A DNA stretch of 64,000 nucleotides. It comes from Paraburkholderia haematera. GTDB taxonomy: Bacteria > Pseudomonadota > Gammaproteobacteria > Burkholderiales > Burkholderiaceae. The notes beneath the pieces were generated by a model. It did no database searches, was not told where the DNA came from, and saw nothing but the letters and a program-made list of their open reading frames with translations. The stretch covers positions 1 through 64,000 of the forward strand of contig NZ_CAJNBK010000029.1 in NCBI RefSeq assembly GCF_905220975.1, read 5' to 3'. Shown in pieces: positions 29,242-38,609 of the stretch; the stretch's first letter is position 1, and every line of letters begins with the position of its first letter. A program made the translations under genes and the position numbers.

Positions 29242-30246
29242 TCAGTGCACGCGCTTGCTGCGTCGGAACTGATCGAACAGTACCGCGAGCAGCAGGATCC
29301 CGCCGCGAATCAGATATTGGTAGAAGGTCGGCACGTTCATCAGGCTCATTGCGTCCTGCACCGAGCCCATGATCAGCACGCCGACCAGCACACCGGAAAT
29401 CGTCGCGACGCCGCCCGTTAGCGAAACGCCGCCGAGCACGCATGCGGAGATCACGCCGAGTTCGAGACCGACCGACGTTTTCGGGTCGCCGAGACTCATG
29501 CGTGACGCCAGCATCACGCCTGCAAAGCCCGTCACGAGGCCCTGCAATACGAACACTGTGATCTTGATCCGGGTAACCGGCAAGCCCGCGAGCAAAGCGG
29601 CCTCGCTATTGCCGCCGACGGCCAGCACGTTCTTGCCGAACACGGTTTTCTTCAGCAGAAAACCGAACAGCACGAAGCCGACGATGTTGCTCCAGATCGG
29701 ATACGAGATGCCGAGGAACGAGCCGCCGCCGAGGTCGAAGAAACGCTCCTCCGAAATCATCACCGCGTCGCCGCTCGACGTGATGAAGGCGAGGCCGCGC
29801 ACGACTTCCATCATCGCGAGCGTGACGATCAGCGAGTTGATCTTGTAGCGCGCGACCAGCACGCCGTTGACCAGTCCGACCGCGCCACCCGCGAGCACGC
29901 CGGCGGCGACACCGAGCATCACGCTATGCGTTGCGGTGATCAAGGTGGACGCCACCACGCCCGCGAACGCAACGATCGAGGCCACCGACAAATCCACTTC
30001 GCCCAGCGCGAGCACGAACATCATCGTCACGGAGATCGAGCCGATCAGCGTGACAGAGAGCAGCAGGCCCTGAATGTTTCGCGAGCTTAAGAAATCGGGC
30101 ACGGTGAACGACAAAGCCGCGAACAGGATGACGAACACCATCACGATGCCGGACTTGTTGATCAGGTCCCAGGTGCGTGCGGCGCGTGCGGCGAGGCCCG
30201 CGGAAGCGATGGCTGGCGTAGAGGAGTCGGTTGAGGGTGTGTGCAT
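29242..30246 (-). CDS. araH: L-arabinose-type ABC transporter permease
   Basis: The 334-residue inner-membrane protein has 8-10 hydrophobic segments and the sugar-permease (RbsC/AraH) pattern: FLSSRNIQGLLLSVTLIGSISVTMM, ALGEVDLSVASIVAFAGV, and GVISACVLGGVSLTGGVATISG near the C-terminus. It forms the channel for the sugar delivered by AraF and is powered by AraG. It lies 45 bp before the dehydratase and 55 bp after araG. Confidence 0.9.
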   Translation of the reverse strand: MHTPSTDSSTPAIASAGLAARAARTWDLINKSGIVMVFVILFAALSFTVPDFLSSRNIQGLLLSVTLIGSISVTMMFVLALGEVDLSVASIVAFAGVVASTLITATHSVMLGVAAGVLAGGAVGLVNGVLVARYKINSLIVTLAMMEVVRGLAFITSSGDAVMISEERFFDLGGGSFLGISYPIWSNIVGFVLFGFLLKKTVFGKNVLAVGGNSEAALLAGLPVTRIKITVFVLQGLVTGFAGVMLASRMSLGDPKTSVGLELGVISACVLGGVSLTGGVATISGVLVGVLIMGSVQDAMSLMNVPTFYQYLIRGGILLLAVLFDQFRRSKRVH

Positions 30247-30301
30247 GATGTCTATTCCGTTGACTTCAGTTTCCTTCGGTTTCCTGACGAATGCGGTGTT
30301 C

Positions 30302-31861
30302 CTAGCGCGGCAGCGCGAGCTTGATCAGCGCATCCGGCGTGGCCTGCGCCTTCGGCAGATTGCCGACGATGCGGCCTTCCTTCATCACGATCACGCGATC
30401 CGTCACGCCAATCACTTCGGCCAGATCGCTCGATACGACGATCACCGTGCGGCCCGCTTCGGCCAGCCCATACAGCAAGCCGTAAATCTCGCTGCGCGCG
30501 CCGACGTCGATACCACGCGTGGGTTCGTCCATCAGGAACACGTCGATATCTTCAGCGAGCCAGCGCGACAGAATCACCTTCTGCTGATTGCCGCCGGAGA
30601 GCGTGCCGATCGGCGTTTCGCCGTTACGCGTTTTGATCGAGAGCTTGCCGATAAACTCTTTCGCGGTCTGCGCTTCCTTGCGGCGATTGAGCACGTTGAA
30701 GCGGCTGAAGTGGCGGCGGCAACTGATATTGAGGTTGTCCGACACCGAAGCAATCGAGACGATGCCTTCCTGCTTGCGATCTTCCGGACACAGTGAGACG
30801 CCGGCGCGCACGGCATCGCGCGGTGTGGCAAAGCGCACGCGTTTTCCCTTGAGCACGATCTCACCGGCGCTCGGTTTCACGGCGCCGTAAATCAGTTTCA
30901 TCAGCTCCGAACGGCCTGCGCCCACCAGACCGAAGAAGCCGACGATTTCGCCTTTGCGTGCGGTAAATGAAGCCGGTTCGCGCAAGCCGTGTCCCATCAA
31001 ATCCCTGACTTCGAGTTGCAGGCCACCCAGTTCGCGTGAGCGGTAGCCGTACACGTCGGCGATCGAACGGCCCACCATGCAGCTGATCAGGCGATCGCGA
31101 TCGAGTCCATCGCCCGCTTCGAACGTATCGATACGGCGGCCGTCGCGAAACACCGTCACGCGATCGCACAGTTCGTAGACTTCATCCATCCGATGCGTGA
31201 CGTAGATGATCGCGCGGCCCTCGGCCTTCAACGCGCGGATGATCCGGAACAGCTGCACGGTTTCGCGCGACGACAACGAACTGGTCGGTTCGTCGAACGC
31301 AATCACACGCGCATCGCGCATCAGCGCCTTGCCGATTTCGATCATCTGCCGCTGACCGATCGACAGATTTTTCACCTGCTGCGCGGGGTCGATTTTTTCG
31401 CCGAGTCTTTCCAACTCGCGCACCGCTCTTGCAATCAGCGCCTTCTCGTCAAGCACGCCGAATCGATTGGGCAGGGCGCCGAGCATCAGGTTTTCCGCAA
31501 CCGTCAACTCGGGCACCAGATGCAGTTCCTGATAGATGATCGCGACACCCGCCGCGATGGCCGCCTTGGTGGTGACGAACTGTTGCTCGACACCATCGAG
31601 CGACAAGGTGCCCGCCGCCGGCTGGTTCACGCCGGATAGCACTTTGAGCAGCGTCGATTTGCCCGCGCCGTTTTCGCCCATCAAGCCGTGTACCTCGCCG
31701 CGCCGCACGTCGAGCGACACCTGGTCGAGTGCGAGCACGCCGGGAAAGCGCACGGTGATACCGTCGAGTTGCAGATACGGATCAGCCGACGTAAGCGTAG
31801 GCGAGGGCGCTTGCGCGGGCGGCACCGCTTGGCCCGTTTCGCCAGTGTGAGAAACCGTCAT
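30302..31861 (-). CDS. araG: L-arabinose-type ABC transporter ATPase
   Basis: The 519-residue duplicated ATPase begins [15 protein letters not shown]. The first half has Walker [13 protein letters not shown], signature [12 protein letters not shown] and FDEPTSSLS. The second half has the degenerate Walker [13 protein letters not shown] and signature [15 protein letters not shown], the usual asymmetry of sugar ABC ATPases. It energises AraH. The frame is open for 49 codons upstream, but the chosen ATG has AGAGG before it and the family N-terminus. Confidence 0.92.
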   Translation of the reverse strand: MTVSHTGETGQAVPPAQAPSPTLTSADPYLQLDGITVRFPGVLALDQVSLDVRRGEVHGLMGENGAGKSTLLKVLSGVNQPAAGTLSLDGVEQQFVTTKAAIAAGVAIIYQELHLVPELTVAENLMLGALPNRFGVLDEKALIARAVRELERLGEKIDPAQQVKNLSIGQRQMIEIGKALMRDARVIAFDEPTSSLSSRETVQLFRIIRALKAEGRAIIYVTHRMDEVYELCDRVTVFRDGRRIDTFEAGDGLDRDRLISCMVGRSIADVYGYRSRELGGLQLEVRDLMGHGLREPASFTARKGEIVGFFGLVGAGRSELMKLIYGAVKPSAGEIVLKGKRVRFATPRDAVRAGVSLCPEDRKQEGIVSIASVSDNLNISCRRHFSRFNVLNRRKEAQTAKEFIGKLSIKTRNGETPIGTLSGGNQQKVILSRWLAEDIDVFLMDEPTRGIDVGARSEIYGLLYGLAEAGRTVIVVSSDLAEVIGVTDRVIVMKEGRIVGNLPKAQATPDALIKLALPR

Positions 31862-31967
31862 CGAAAGCCTCTTGCGGGTGGACCATCTGTGCGGGCCGAT
31901 TTCACGTTGACATGAGCGTGAGCGTGAACATGAAAAAGAGCCCGCAACGTGCAAACTCGAATACCGC

Positions 31968-32972
31968 TTAAATACCGAGCTCTTTACGCACGTCCAGCCA
32001 GTTGCCACGCACCATCAACTTGCCGGTGGTTTGCGTGTCGGCGGGCGGCTGCTTGCCGTCCTTGATCCACTCCACGAGATTCTCCGTGCTCTCCTTGCCG
32101 TGCATCGTCGAGCTCACGGCGATCGTGCCGTAGAAGCCTGTCGGCTCCTTCTTCTGGAACTCGGCAAACGCTTCGCCGGCACCGTTGATGCCTACGCCGA
32201 TCACGTCGGCCGCCGGAATGTGCAGTTGCTCAGTCGCGCGAACGCCGCCCAGCACGCTTTCCTCGTTGAGCGCGAAGATCACCCATTTCTTGATGTTCGG
32301 ATGCTGCGCGAGCACCGGCGACGACGCGTTGAAACCGCCTTCGTCATCGGTGGTCTTTTGCGGCGCGTCGAAGATGTTTTCCTTCTTGAAGCCGCCGGCC
32401 AGCAGTGTTTCCGTTGCACCGTCGGTACGCAGTTTGGCGGTCGGCAATTCGTAGTTCGTGATGCGCAGCGCGCCGACTTCTTCCGGCTTCCAGCCGCGGC
32501 GCTTCATCTCTTCAGAGATCGCAGTGCCGACCTGATTACCGATCTTGAATGCGGACATGCCCAGATGCGGCACGTTCGGCAGCGGCTTGCCGGTGGAGTC
32601 GACCAGTTGATCGTCCACCGTGACGAACTTCATGTTGTAGCGCTTCGCACGCGCCTCTATCGCCGGTCCGAGCCGCACGTCAGGCGCGCAGATCACGAAG
32701 CCTTTGGCGCCTTGCGCACCGAGGTTATCGATCGCGGCCAGCACCTTTTCGCCGTCCGGCGTGCCGATGTTGACCACCGAAAAGCCATCCTTCTGACCGA
32801 GCGCGGTGGCGGCTTTCTGTTCGTTGATAAACCACGCCTGTTCCGGCATCTTCACGAGGAAACCGACTTTGAGTTGCTGATCGGCATGCGCGGAGAATTG
32901 CGCGGCAAAGGGTGCGGTGAGCGCGGCGGCGGCGATCGCTGATAGCGTCAAACGGCGAAGCTTGCTGGTCAT
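31968..32972 (-). CDS. araF: Periplasmic L-arabinose-binding protein
   Basis: The 334-residue protein has a signal peptide ([30 protein letters not shown]). The mature part closely follows E. coli Ara[60 protein letters not shown] and [24 protein letters not shown]. This is the main evidence that the locus handles L-arabinose or a close pentose. AGGAGA precedes the ATG at 32970-32972. It is the first gene of the operon. Confidence 0.92.
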   Translation of the reverse strand: MTSKLRRLTLSAIAAAALTAPFAAQFSAHADQQLKVGFLVKMPEQAWFINEQKAATALGQKDGFSVVNIGTPDGEKVLAAIDNLGAQGAKGFVICAPDVRLGPAIEARAKRYNMKFVTVDDQLVDSTGKPLPNVPHLGMSAFKIGNQVGTAISEEMKRRGWKPEEVGALRITNYELPTAKLRTDGATETLLAGGFKKENIFDAPQKTTDDEGGFNASSPVLAQHPNIKKWVIFALNEESVLGGVRATEQLHIPAADVIGVGINGAGEAFAEFQKKEPTGFYGTIAVSSTMHGKESTENLVEWIKDGKQPPADTQTTGKLMVRGNWLDVRKELGI

Positions 32973-33158
32973 ACCTGTCTCCTGAGGTTGAAAGGCTGCA
33001 TTGATTTCGTTTAGTCGCAGCACGGGGTTCACGGCGGCGTCAGCCGGGGCGTGGATGAGCGATGGGGTAAAGCGCGCGATGCGCTGCTGGGCGAGCCATG
33101 CGGTAAGCCGCGCACTGAGCCATGGGCTGATCGGCAGATTGAGCGAGTGCCATGGCCG

Positions 33159-34610
33159 TCAACCCGCAACGTAGGCCGTTTTCATGGCCGTCCAGAAGGC
33201 TGCATCGGTTGCGCCATAGGCCGACGCCTTGCGACCGCCACCACCGGGCGCGTGATACTCGACGGCTGTCGTCGGCAGATTGATCGTGACGAGGCCGCAC
33301 TGCGCGTGGCGGCGGAAATGCCGCGCGCGGCCGAGCGAGCGCGTGCAGATGCCGGCGCATAAACCGTAGGCGGTGTCGTTCGCGAGATGCAGGGCGTGGT
33401 CGTAGTCGTCGGCGCTCAGCACCACGGCTAGCGGGCCGAAAATCTCGTCGCGCGCGATGCGGTGCTCAGGTTCAGCGAGAAAGAGCGCCGGTTCAAAAAA
33501 GTAGCCCCGTGTCGCCCGTTCAAGCTGACGGCCGCCGTACAGCAATTGCGCGCCTTCCTGCTGGCCGGCACGCACGTAGTCGAGCGCGCGCTCCAGCTGT
33601 GCAGCGTTGGCGAGCGGGCCGATATCCGTGCCGCGCTTCAGCGCGTGATCGACGCTGAGCTTGGCGAGCCTGGTCTGCAACGCGTCGACGAACGGCTCCA
33701 ACACCGCACGTTCGACGATCAGCCTCGACGCGGCCGTGCTACGTTGACCGCCACAACCATACGCGCCGCTGAGGGCTGCATCGACGGCGCCGTCGAGATC
33801 GGCATCGGCCAGCACCACGAACGGATTCTTGCCGCCCATTTGCAGTTGCACGCGCGCTTGCCGTGCAGCAGCGGCCTGCAAGACACGTGTGCCGTTTTCT
33901 GCCGAGCCGGTGAAGCTGATTGCCGCCACCAACGGATGCGCGGCGATCCGCGCGCCGACCTGCCGGCCGCTGCCCATCACGAGATTGAATACGCCGGCGG
34001 GCAAACCGGCGCGGCTCACGATCGACGCCAACGCCGCCGCGCAACCCGGCGCCGATTCGGCCGGTTTGAAGACAACGCAATTGCCGTAGGCGAGGGCGGC
34101 GCCGATCTTCGCGGCGCCAATCGCCAGCGGCGCGCTCCACGGCGCGATGATCCCGATTACACCGAGCGGTTCGCGCGTCACATCGATCTCGACACCGGCG
34201 CGCGCCGACGCTCCGGGCTCGGCATACGCGCGCAGTGCCTCGGCGGCGAAATACTTGAAAATCTGGCCGGCTCGCGTTACTTCGGCCAAGGCTTCCGGCA
34301 GCGTCTTGCCGACTTCACGCGCAAGCAGCCGGCCCAGTTCGTCACGGCGCGCGAGCATCTCGCTGCCGATCGCATCGAGCGCATCCGCGCGGCGCTGCGC
34401 CGAACCCAGGGACCATTCGCGGAAGGCCGCGCTGGCCGCTTCGATTGCGCTATCGGTCTGCCGCGCGTCGGCACGCACGTAGTCGCCGACCGGCTCATCC
34501 AGATCCGACGGATTGAGCGAGACACCCGTGGTCGCGCCCGTCTCCCAGCCGCCATTGATGTAATGGCGGAACGGACTGGCAACGAGCGGGACAAGCGGAT
34601 CGCGATTCAT
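33159..34610 (-). CDS. Aldehyde dehydrogenase homologue with altered active site
   Basis: By context it should be the 2-oxoglutarate semialdehyde dehydrogenase of oxidative arabinose breakdown. The 483-residue protein has the ALDH fold, with SFTGS in the cofactor domain and EIFGPL. However, the three catalytic positions differ. The oxyanion Asn motif reads APWSAPLA (family PWN[FY]P). The general-base motif reads LQMGGKNP (family L-E-x-GGKNP). The nucleophile motif reads GCGGQRSTAASR (family GQxC), with a Cys four residues upstream. The substrate-site motif PFGG reads PGGGG. It may be a pseudoenzyme; another ALDH may do the chemistry. It is divergent from gbpR. Confidence 0.8.
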   Translation of the reverse strand: MNRDPLVPLVASPFRHYINGGWETGATTGVSLNPSDLDEPVGDYVRADARQTDSAIEAASAAFREWSLGSAQRRADALDAIGSEMLARRDELGRLLAREVGKTLPEALAEVTRAGQIFKYFAAEALRAYAEPGASARAGVEIDVTREPLGVIGIIAPWSAPLAIGAAKIGAALAYGNCVVFKPAESAPGCAAALASIVSRAGLPAGVFNLVMGSGRQVGARIAAHPLVAAISFTGSAENGTRVLQAAAARQARVQLQMGGKNPFVVLADADLDGAVDAALSGAYGCGGQRSTAASRLIVERAVLEPFVDALQTRLAKLSVDHALKRGTDIGPLANAAQLERALDYVRAGQQEGAQLLYGGRQLERATRGYFFEPALFLAEPEHRIARDEIFGPLAVVLSADDYDHALHLANDTAYGLCAGICTRSLGRARHFRRHAQCGLVTINLPTTAVEYHAPGGGGRKASAYGATDAAFWTAMKTAYVAG

Positions 34611-34706
34611 CGGCAGGAGGGCGCCACCTAAGGAAACTCGTGAGGAAGCTCAGAAAGTCCACGAATGGTATGAGCCGCCCCAATAACTTTCCAATCCCTT
34701 TTTAGG

Positions 34707-34734
34707 CCATCCCGATATCAATTCCGATATGGCA
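34707..34734. promoter_or_regulatory. Candidate GbpR operator
   Basis: GCCAT and ATGGC flank a 28 bp element that also holds two CGATAT repeats. It lies between the divergent aldehyde dehydrogenase and gbpR genes, 66 bp before the gbpR start. Confidence 0.45.
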
Positions 34735-34799
34735 TCATGGAGACTTCCCGACGGCAAATCGTCCGACAGACGGCCTCAAGCCGCATAAGGAGACAGGCC

Positions 34800-35777
34800 A
34801 TGACGCGTAGCTACTCGAACTGGTTCGTGCGGGCGCGGCTCAAGACGCGGCAGTTACTGCTGCTCGCAGCGATGGAGGAGGAGGGCAACGTCCGGCGGGC
34901 CGCCGACGTGCTCGGCATGACCCAGCCCGCCGCGTCGCGGCTTCTGAAAGAGCTGGAGGACATGCTGGAGGTGAGTCTGTTCGACCGTACGCCGCACGGT
35001 ATGCACGCCACCCTGTACGGCGAAGTGATGATCCGTCACGCGCGCATGGTGCTCTCGAATCTCAGCCACGCGCATGACGAAATCTCGGCGCTGCGTGCCG
35101 GTCTGGCCGGCCAGGTGCGGATCGGCGTGATTGCCGCGGCCGCCGCCACGATGGTCCCGCGTGCCATCGCCGACGTGAAAAAGCGTTATCCCCAGTTACA
35201 AATCTGGGCGGAAGTGGAAACGTCAGACGTGATGCTGCCGAAACTCGCCGAAGGCGAACTGGACATCATGATCGGCCGGGTATTGGAGCGGCAAAATCAG
35301 TTCAAGACCGAAATCCGCTACGAACCGCTCGCCGACGAACCGCTGTGCGTGGTGGCGCGTCCCGGCCATCCTCTCGAAAATGAAACAGGTTTGACACTGC
35401 GGGGAATCGTCAACGCAAGCTGGGTTTTGCACCCGCCCGGCAGTGTTTTACGCCATCGCTTTGATCTGATGTTTTCGCAGATTGGACTGAATCCGCCCCA
35501 AAACGTCGTCAATACGAACAATTTTCTGGCGATTTCGAGCTTATTGCTCCAAAGCGACATGTTGGCGGTTTTACCTGATGAAGTGGCGCGTCAGTACCAA
35601 CAGTACGGTGTTCTCAAGCGTATACCGATCGATTTACCGTACAGAATGGATACATTCGGTATCATCACGCGCCAGTCGCACCTGCTTTCGCCGGCGGCCT
35701 CCGTCGTCCTCGAAGCCTTACGGGAGGCCGCGGGCGAGGTCTACGGCACCGCCTTCGAGGCGCCAGTGGCGCGATAA
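34800..35777 (+). CDS. gbpR: LysR-family regulator, GbpR-like
   Basis: The 325-residue protein begins MTRSYSNWFVRARLKTRQLL. It has the LysR helix-turn-helix EEGNVRRAADVLGMTQPAASRLLKELE and a periplasmic-binding-like effector domain. The N-terminus and context resemble GbpR, which in Azospirillum controls arabinose and galactose use. AAGGAG lies before the ATG. It is divergent from the aldehyde dehydrogenase and faces away from the ara operon, the usual place for a LysR regulator of that operon. Confidence 0.82.
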   Translation: MTRSYSNWFVRARLKTRQLLLLAAMEEEGNVRRAADVLGMTQPAASRLLKELEDMLEVSLFDRTPHGMHATLYGEVMIRHARMVLSNLSHAHDEISALRAGLAGQVRIGVIAAAAATMVPRAIADVKKRYPQLQIWAEVETSDVMLPKLAEGELDIMIGRVLERQNQFKTEIRYEPLADEPLCVVARPGHPLENETGLTLRGIVNASWVLHPPGSVLRHRFDLMFSQIGLNPPQNVVNTNNFLAISSLLLQSDMLAVLPDEVARQYQQYGVLKRIPIDLPYRMDTFGIITRQSHLLSPAASVVLEALREAAGEVYGTAFEAPVAR

Positions 35778-35928
35778 ATGCTTCTCCCATTGCGATAGTC
35801 GCAATTGCAGCCGGCCTTCGGCTGGGGAGGGACACGCGATGTACACCCAACACCGAAAACGGCAACGCGCCGTCGACGATTCTTTTTCTGTTCGCTCCGG
35901 TGGAGCGAGCGCCTGGTTCAGTAACGGC

Positions 35929-36483
35929 ATGGCTCTCAAATCGACGATTTACAAGGCGGAACTTCAGATCGCCAACATGGACCGGCACTACTACGCCGAC
36001 CATTCCCTGACGATCGCTCGCCATCCTTCGGAAACCGACGAACGGATGATGGTCCGCGTCGCCGCGTTCGCACTGTTCGCGCAGGAACGCCTCGAATTCT
36101 GCAAAGGTTTGTCGGACGTCGACGAACCGGACCTCTGGCAGAAGGACCTCACCGGTGCGATCGAAACCTGGATTGAAGTCGGCCAGCCGGACGAACGGCG
36201 CATTGCCAAGGCAAGCGGCCGCTCGACCGACGTGATCGTGATCGCCTATGGCGGCCGCACGTCGGACATCTGGTGGCAAGGGGTGCGCAGCAAGGTCGAG
36301 CGCATGCGCAATGTCACGGTCTGGACACTCGGCGAAGACGTGGCCGCCGCGCTCGGCAAGCTTGCCGAGCGGACCATGCGTCTGCAATGCACCGTGCAGG
36401 ACGGCGAAGCATGGCTCGGCAGCGCCGACGCCGATGCGGTGAAAATCGAGTGGACGGTGCTGAAGGCGCCCGCCAAGGCTTGA
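35929..36483 (+). CDS. yaeQ: YaeQ family protein
   Basis: The 184-residue protein begins MALKSTIYKAELQIANMDRHYY and contains LTIARHPSETDERMMVRVAAFALFA and DLWQKDLTGAIETWIEVGQPDERR. These match the YaeQ family, which has a nuclease-like fold but no firmly established role. The frame is open farther upstream, but the chosen ATG at 35929 matches the family start. It stands alone between gbpR and a VOC gene. Confidence 0.9.
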   Translation: MALKSTIYKAELQIANMDRHYYADHSLTIARHPSETDERMMVRVAAFALFAQERLEFCKGLSDVDEPDLWQKDLTGAIETWIEVGQPDERRIAKASGRSTDVIVIAYGGRTSDIWWQGVRSKVERMRNVTVWTLGEDVAAALGKLAERTMRLQCTVQDGEAWLGSADADAVKIEWTVLKAPAKA

Positions 36484-36607
36484 TTGCTCTTGATCACGCC
36501 GGCAGCGCATGCCGCATGAGTTCGTCTACGGCTGTGCGCGCCCGGCTGCCTTGACGCCGGCCTGTGGCGCGGGCCTGAAGTCGACGGCCACGCCTTTTAT
36601 GGCGACA

Positions 36608-37033
36608 TCATAGCGACGTCACACGCGAGGCTTCGGGCGGCCCTTTGAGTTCGACCATATTGCCCTCCGGGTCGAACAGGTACAGCGACTGCCCAAACCC
36701 ATCCGCGCCATAGCGCAAAGCCGGCTCGCCTGGCCGCGCGCCGTGTTCGGCCAGATGCGCTGCGAGCGCCTCGGCGTCGAATGGCTCGACGCGCAAACAC
36801 AAGTGATCCATATTCCGTCCCGCGCCCGGCACGCCGTTTTCGGGGTGATCGAGCTTCCCACCGACCTTTAACAGGTCGATCAGCGAGCGCCCCGCGCGCA
36901 ATTGCGTCAGGCCCAGATCGGCCTGCTCCTTCTCGACGCTGCAACCGAGCACCTCGCAGTAAAAACGCGTCATCTCCGGAACGTTCGATGCCCGAATGAC
37001 AATGTGATCGATCTCGCGAATGTGGATTTTCAT
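36608..37033 (-). CDS. Glyoxalase/VOC family protein
   Basis: The 141-residue protein begins MKIHIREIDHIVIRASNVPE and has the two-module VOC pattern: DHIVIRASNVPEMTRFYCEVLG, NMDHLCLRVEPFD and YLFDPEGNMVELKGP. His and Glu residues in these strands could bind a metal ion. The exact reaction is not predictable. AAGGGA precedes the ATG. The candidate small RNA upstream could instead be its leader. Confidence 0.88.
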   Translation of the reverse strand: MKIHIREIDHIVIRASNVPEMTRFYCEVLGCSVEKEQADLGLTQLRAGRSLIDLLKVGGKLDHPENGVPGAGRNMDHLCLRVEPFDAEALAAHLAEHGARPGEPALRYGADGFGQSLYLFDPEGNMVELKGPPEASRVTSL

Positions 37034-37154
37034 ATCGAACGGTCCCTTGGCTGGCTCGCAGAACGGATGAACAGCAACCAGTGTAGAAGAAAGGAAGGGG
37101 CAGCGAGAGCGGGAGATGAACCGGCCGCGAGGGACAGATCGGAAATGCTCAGAC

Positions 37155-37219
37155 GAAAAAAAGCCCGCTCTATGTGGAGCGGGCTGAATCCATATCAGGA
37201 GGAGACATGGAGGAGACAA
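37155..37219 (-). ncRNA. Candidate small RNA with two anti-Shine-Dalgarno motifs
   Basis: Minus strand: a promoter (37225-37253) is followed within ~7 nt by a short C/U-rich stretch carrying TCTCCTCC twice (at 37209-37216 and 37198-37205). It then ends in an intrinsic terminator (AGCCCGCTC / GAGCGGGCT plus seven T). The predicted RNA is about 63-65 nt and has no room for a protein of note. CUCC-rich loops that pair with ribosome-binding sites are a known small-RNA design. It could also be a leader-attenuator of the VOC gene at 37033. Confidence 0.65.
37156..37185 (-). terminator. Intrinsic terminator of the candidate small RNA
   Basis: On the minus strand AGCCCGCTC-CACATA-GAGCGGGCT is followed by TTTTTTT. 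The perfect 9 bp stem and long U tract make it a strong terminator. Confidence 0.85.
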
Positions 37220-37224
37220 GTACT

Positions 37225-37253
37225 AATATACACATGGGGTTGGTGCGACGCAA
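37225..37253 (-). promoter_or_regulatory. Sigma70-type promoter of the candidate small RNA
   Basis: On the minus strand TTGCGT (37248-37253) and TATATT (37225-37230) are 17 bp apart, close to the sigma70 consensus with ideal spacing. Confidence 0.65.
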
Positions 37254-37430
37254 TAACTTTTTAAGGGAAAACCCGATATCGTGCCAAATTGTCGCAGTTT
37301 GAGGCGAAACGAGCGCCTGGTGGGGCTCGGGCCCTACGAGGAAGCGCAATGACAGAGCAAGAACCGGGGCGTAGTGTGTCGGCATGCGGCCTACATTGGT
37401 GAGCATCGACACCGCCTTTCCGGGACCATC

Positions 37431-38609
37431 ATGAACCGCACCGACCGTACCGATATCGTCGACGAAACCGCCGTCGGCACCACCCGCTGGAGCACCGACG
37501 CCGAGCGTTGGGAAGCCGTCAACCGCCGCGAGCCGCAGGCCGACGGCGCGTTCTTCTACGCCGTCAAAACGACGGGCGTGTTCTGCCGGCCGTCCTGCGC
37601 GTCGCGCCAGCCGCGCCGCGAAAACGTCGCTTTCTTCACCGACGCAAACGCCGCGCGCGCCGCGGGCTATCGCGATTGCAAGCGTTGCCAGCCTGGCGGC
37701 CTGCCGCGCGAGCTGGAGATCGTCAATCGCGCTTGCGCCGCGCTGGATGCCGATCCGCAACAACGCCTCACGCTCGCGCAATTGAGCGATGCGGTGCACG
37801 TCAGCCCGTTCCACTTGCAGCGCCTGTTCAAGCGCGTGGTGGGCGTGTCGCCGCGTCAGTATCAGGCCGCGCAGCGCGGCGCCGCGTTGCGCGATGCGCT
37901 GCAGAGCGGCTCGGACGTGACGCGCGCCACGCTGGATGCCGGCTTCGGCTCACCCTCGCGGATGTACGACAGCGCCTCGGCTGAATTGGGCATGGCGCCG
38001 TCCGCGTTCCGCCGCAAAGGCGCGGGGCTCACCGTGCGCTACGCCAGCGCGCTGACCTCCCTCGGCTTCGTGCTGGTGGCGGCAACCGACAAAGGCATCT
38101 GCAAAATCGGTTTCGGCGACGATGCCGCGATACTCGCCGACGATCTGCGCGGCGAGTTCGCCAACGCCGATCTGGTCGAAGACGCAACACGGCTCGCACC
38201 GTTCATCGCGCAGATCAAAGCCTATCTGGACGGCACGCGTCAGGACTTCGACCTGCCTCTGGACATCGCCGCGACCGCGTTCCGGCAACGCGTATGGGAC
38301 GCGCTGCGGCGCATTCCTTACGGTGAGACGCGCAGCTATTCCCAGATCGCGGAAGCGGTCGGCTCGCCGCGGGCCGTACGCGCGGTGGCCAGCGCGTGCG
38401 CGACGAATCCGGTCGCGCTGGCGATTCCATGTCATCGCGTCGTGCAAAAGGGCGGGGCGCTCGCAGGGTATCGCTGGGGCCTGCCGCGCAAGGCCGCGCT
38501 GCTCGACAATGAAGCCCAGCACGCCGGCGGCGTTTCGCTCGATGAACCCAATCGCCGCGAGCACGCAGCCGTGACTGCCCCCCTCACCAACCTGGACCAC
38601 GCCGCGTGA
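37431..38609 (+). CDS. ada: Bifunctional alkylation-response regulator and O6-methylguanine methyltransferase Ada
   Basis: Ada repairs alkylated DNA and, when methylated, activates repair genes. The 392-residue protein has an N-terminal zinc domain with GVFCRPSCASR and CKRCQPGG (methyl acceptor Cys and Zn ligands), an AraC-type DNA-binding domain (LTLAQLSDAVHVSPFHLQRLFKRVVGVSPRQY), and a C-terminal methyltransferase with active Cys in IPCHRVVQKGGALAGYRWG. All key residues are present. ATG 37431 was chosen over an upstream start. Its stop overlaps the GTG start of alkA. Confidence 0.95.
   Translation: MNRTDRTDIVDETAVGTTRWSTDAERWEAVNRREPQADGAFFYAVKTTGVFCRPSCASRQPRRENVAFFTDANAARAAGYRDCKRCQPGGLPRELEIVNRACAALDADPQQRLTLAQLSDAVHVSPFHLQRLFKRVVGVSPRQYQAAQRGAALRDALQSGSDVTRATLDAGFGSPSRMYDSASAELGMAPSAFRRKGAGLTVRYASALTSLGFVLVAATDKGICKIGFGDDAAILADDLRGEFANADLVEDATRLAPFIAQIKAYLDGTRQDFDLPLDIAATAFRQRVWDALRRIPYGETRSYSQIAEAVGSPRAVRAVASACATNPVALAIPCHRVVQKGGALAGYRWGLPRKAALLDNEAQHAGGVSLDEPNRREHAAVTAPLTNLDHAA

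Noticed and set aside
33040-33360. 106-codon minus-strand frame upstream of araF
   Set aside because: Arg/Pro/His-rich, overlaps the aldehyde dehydrogenase gene, no ribosome-binding site or motif.
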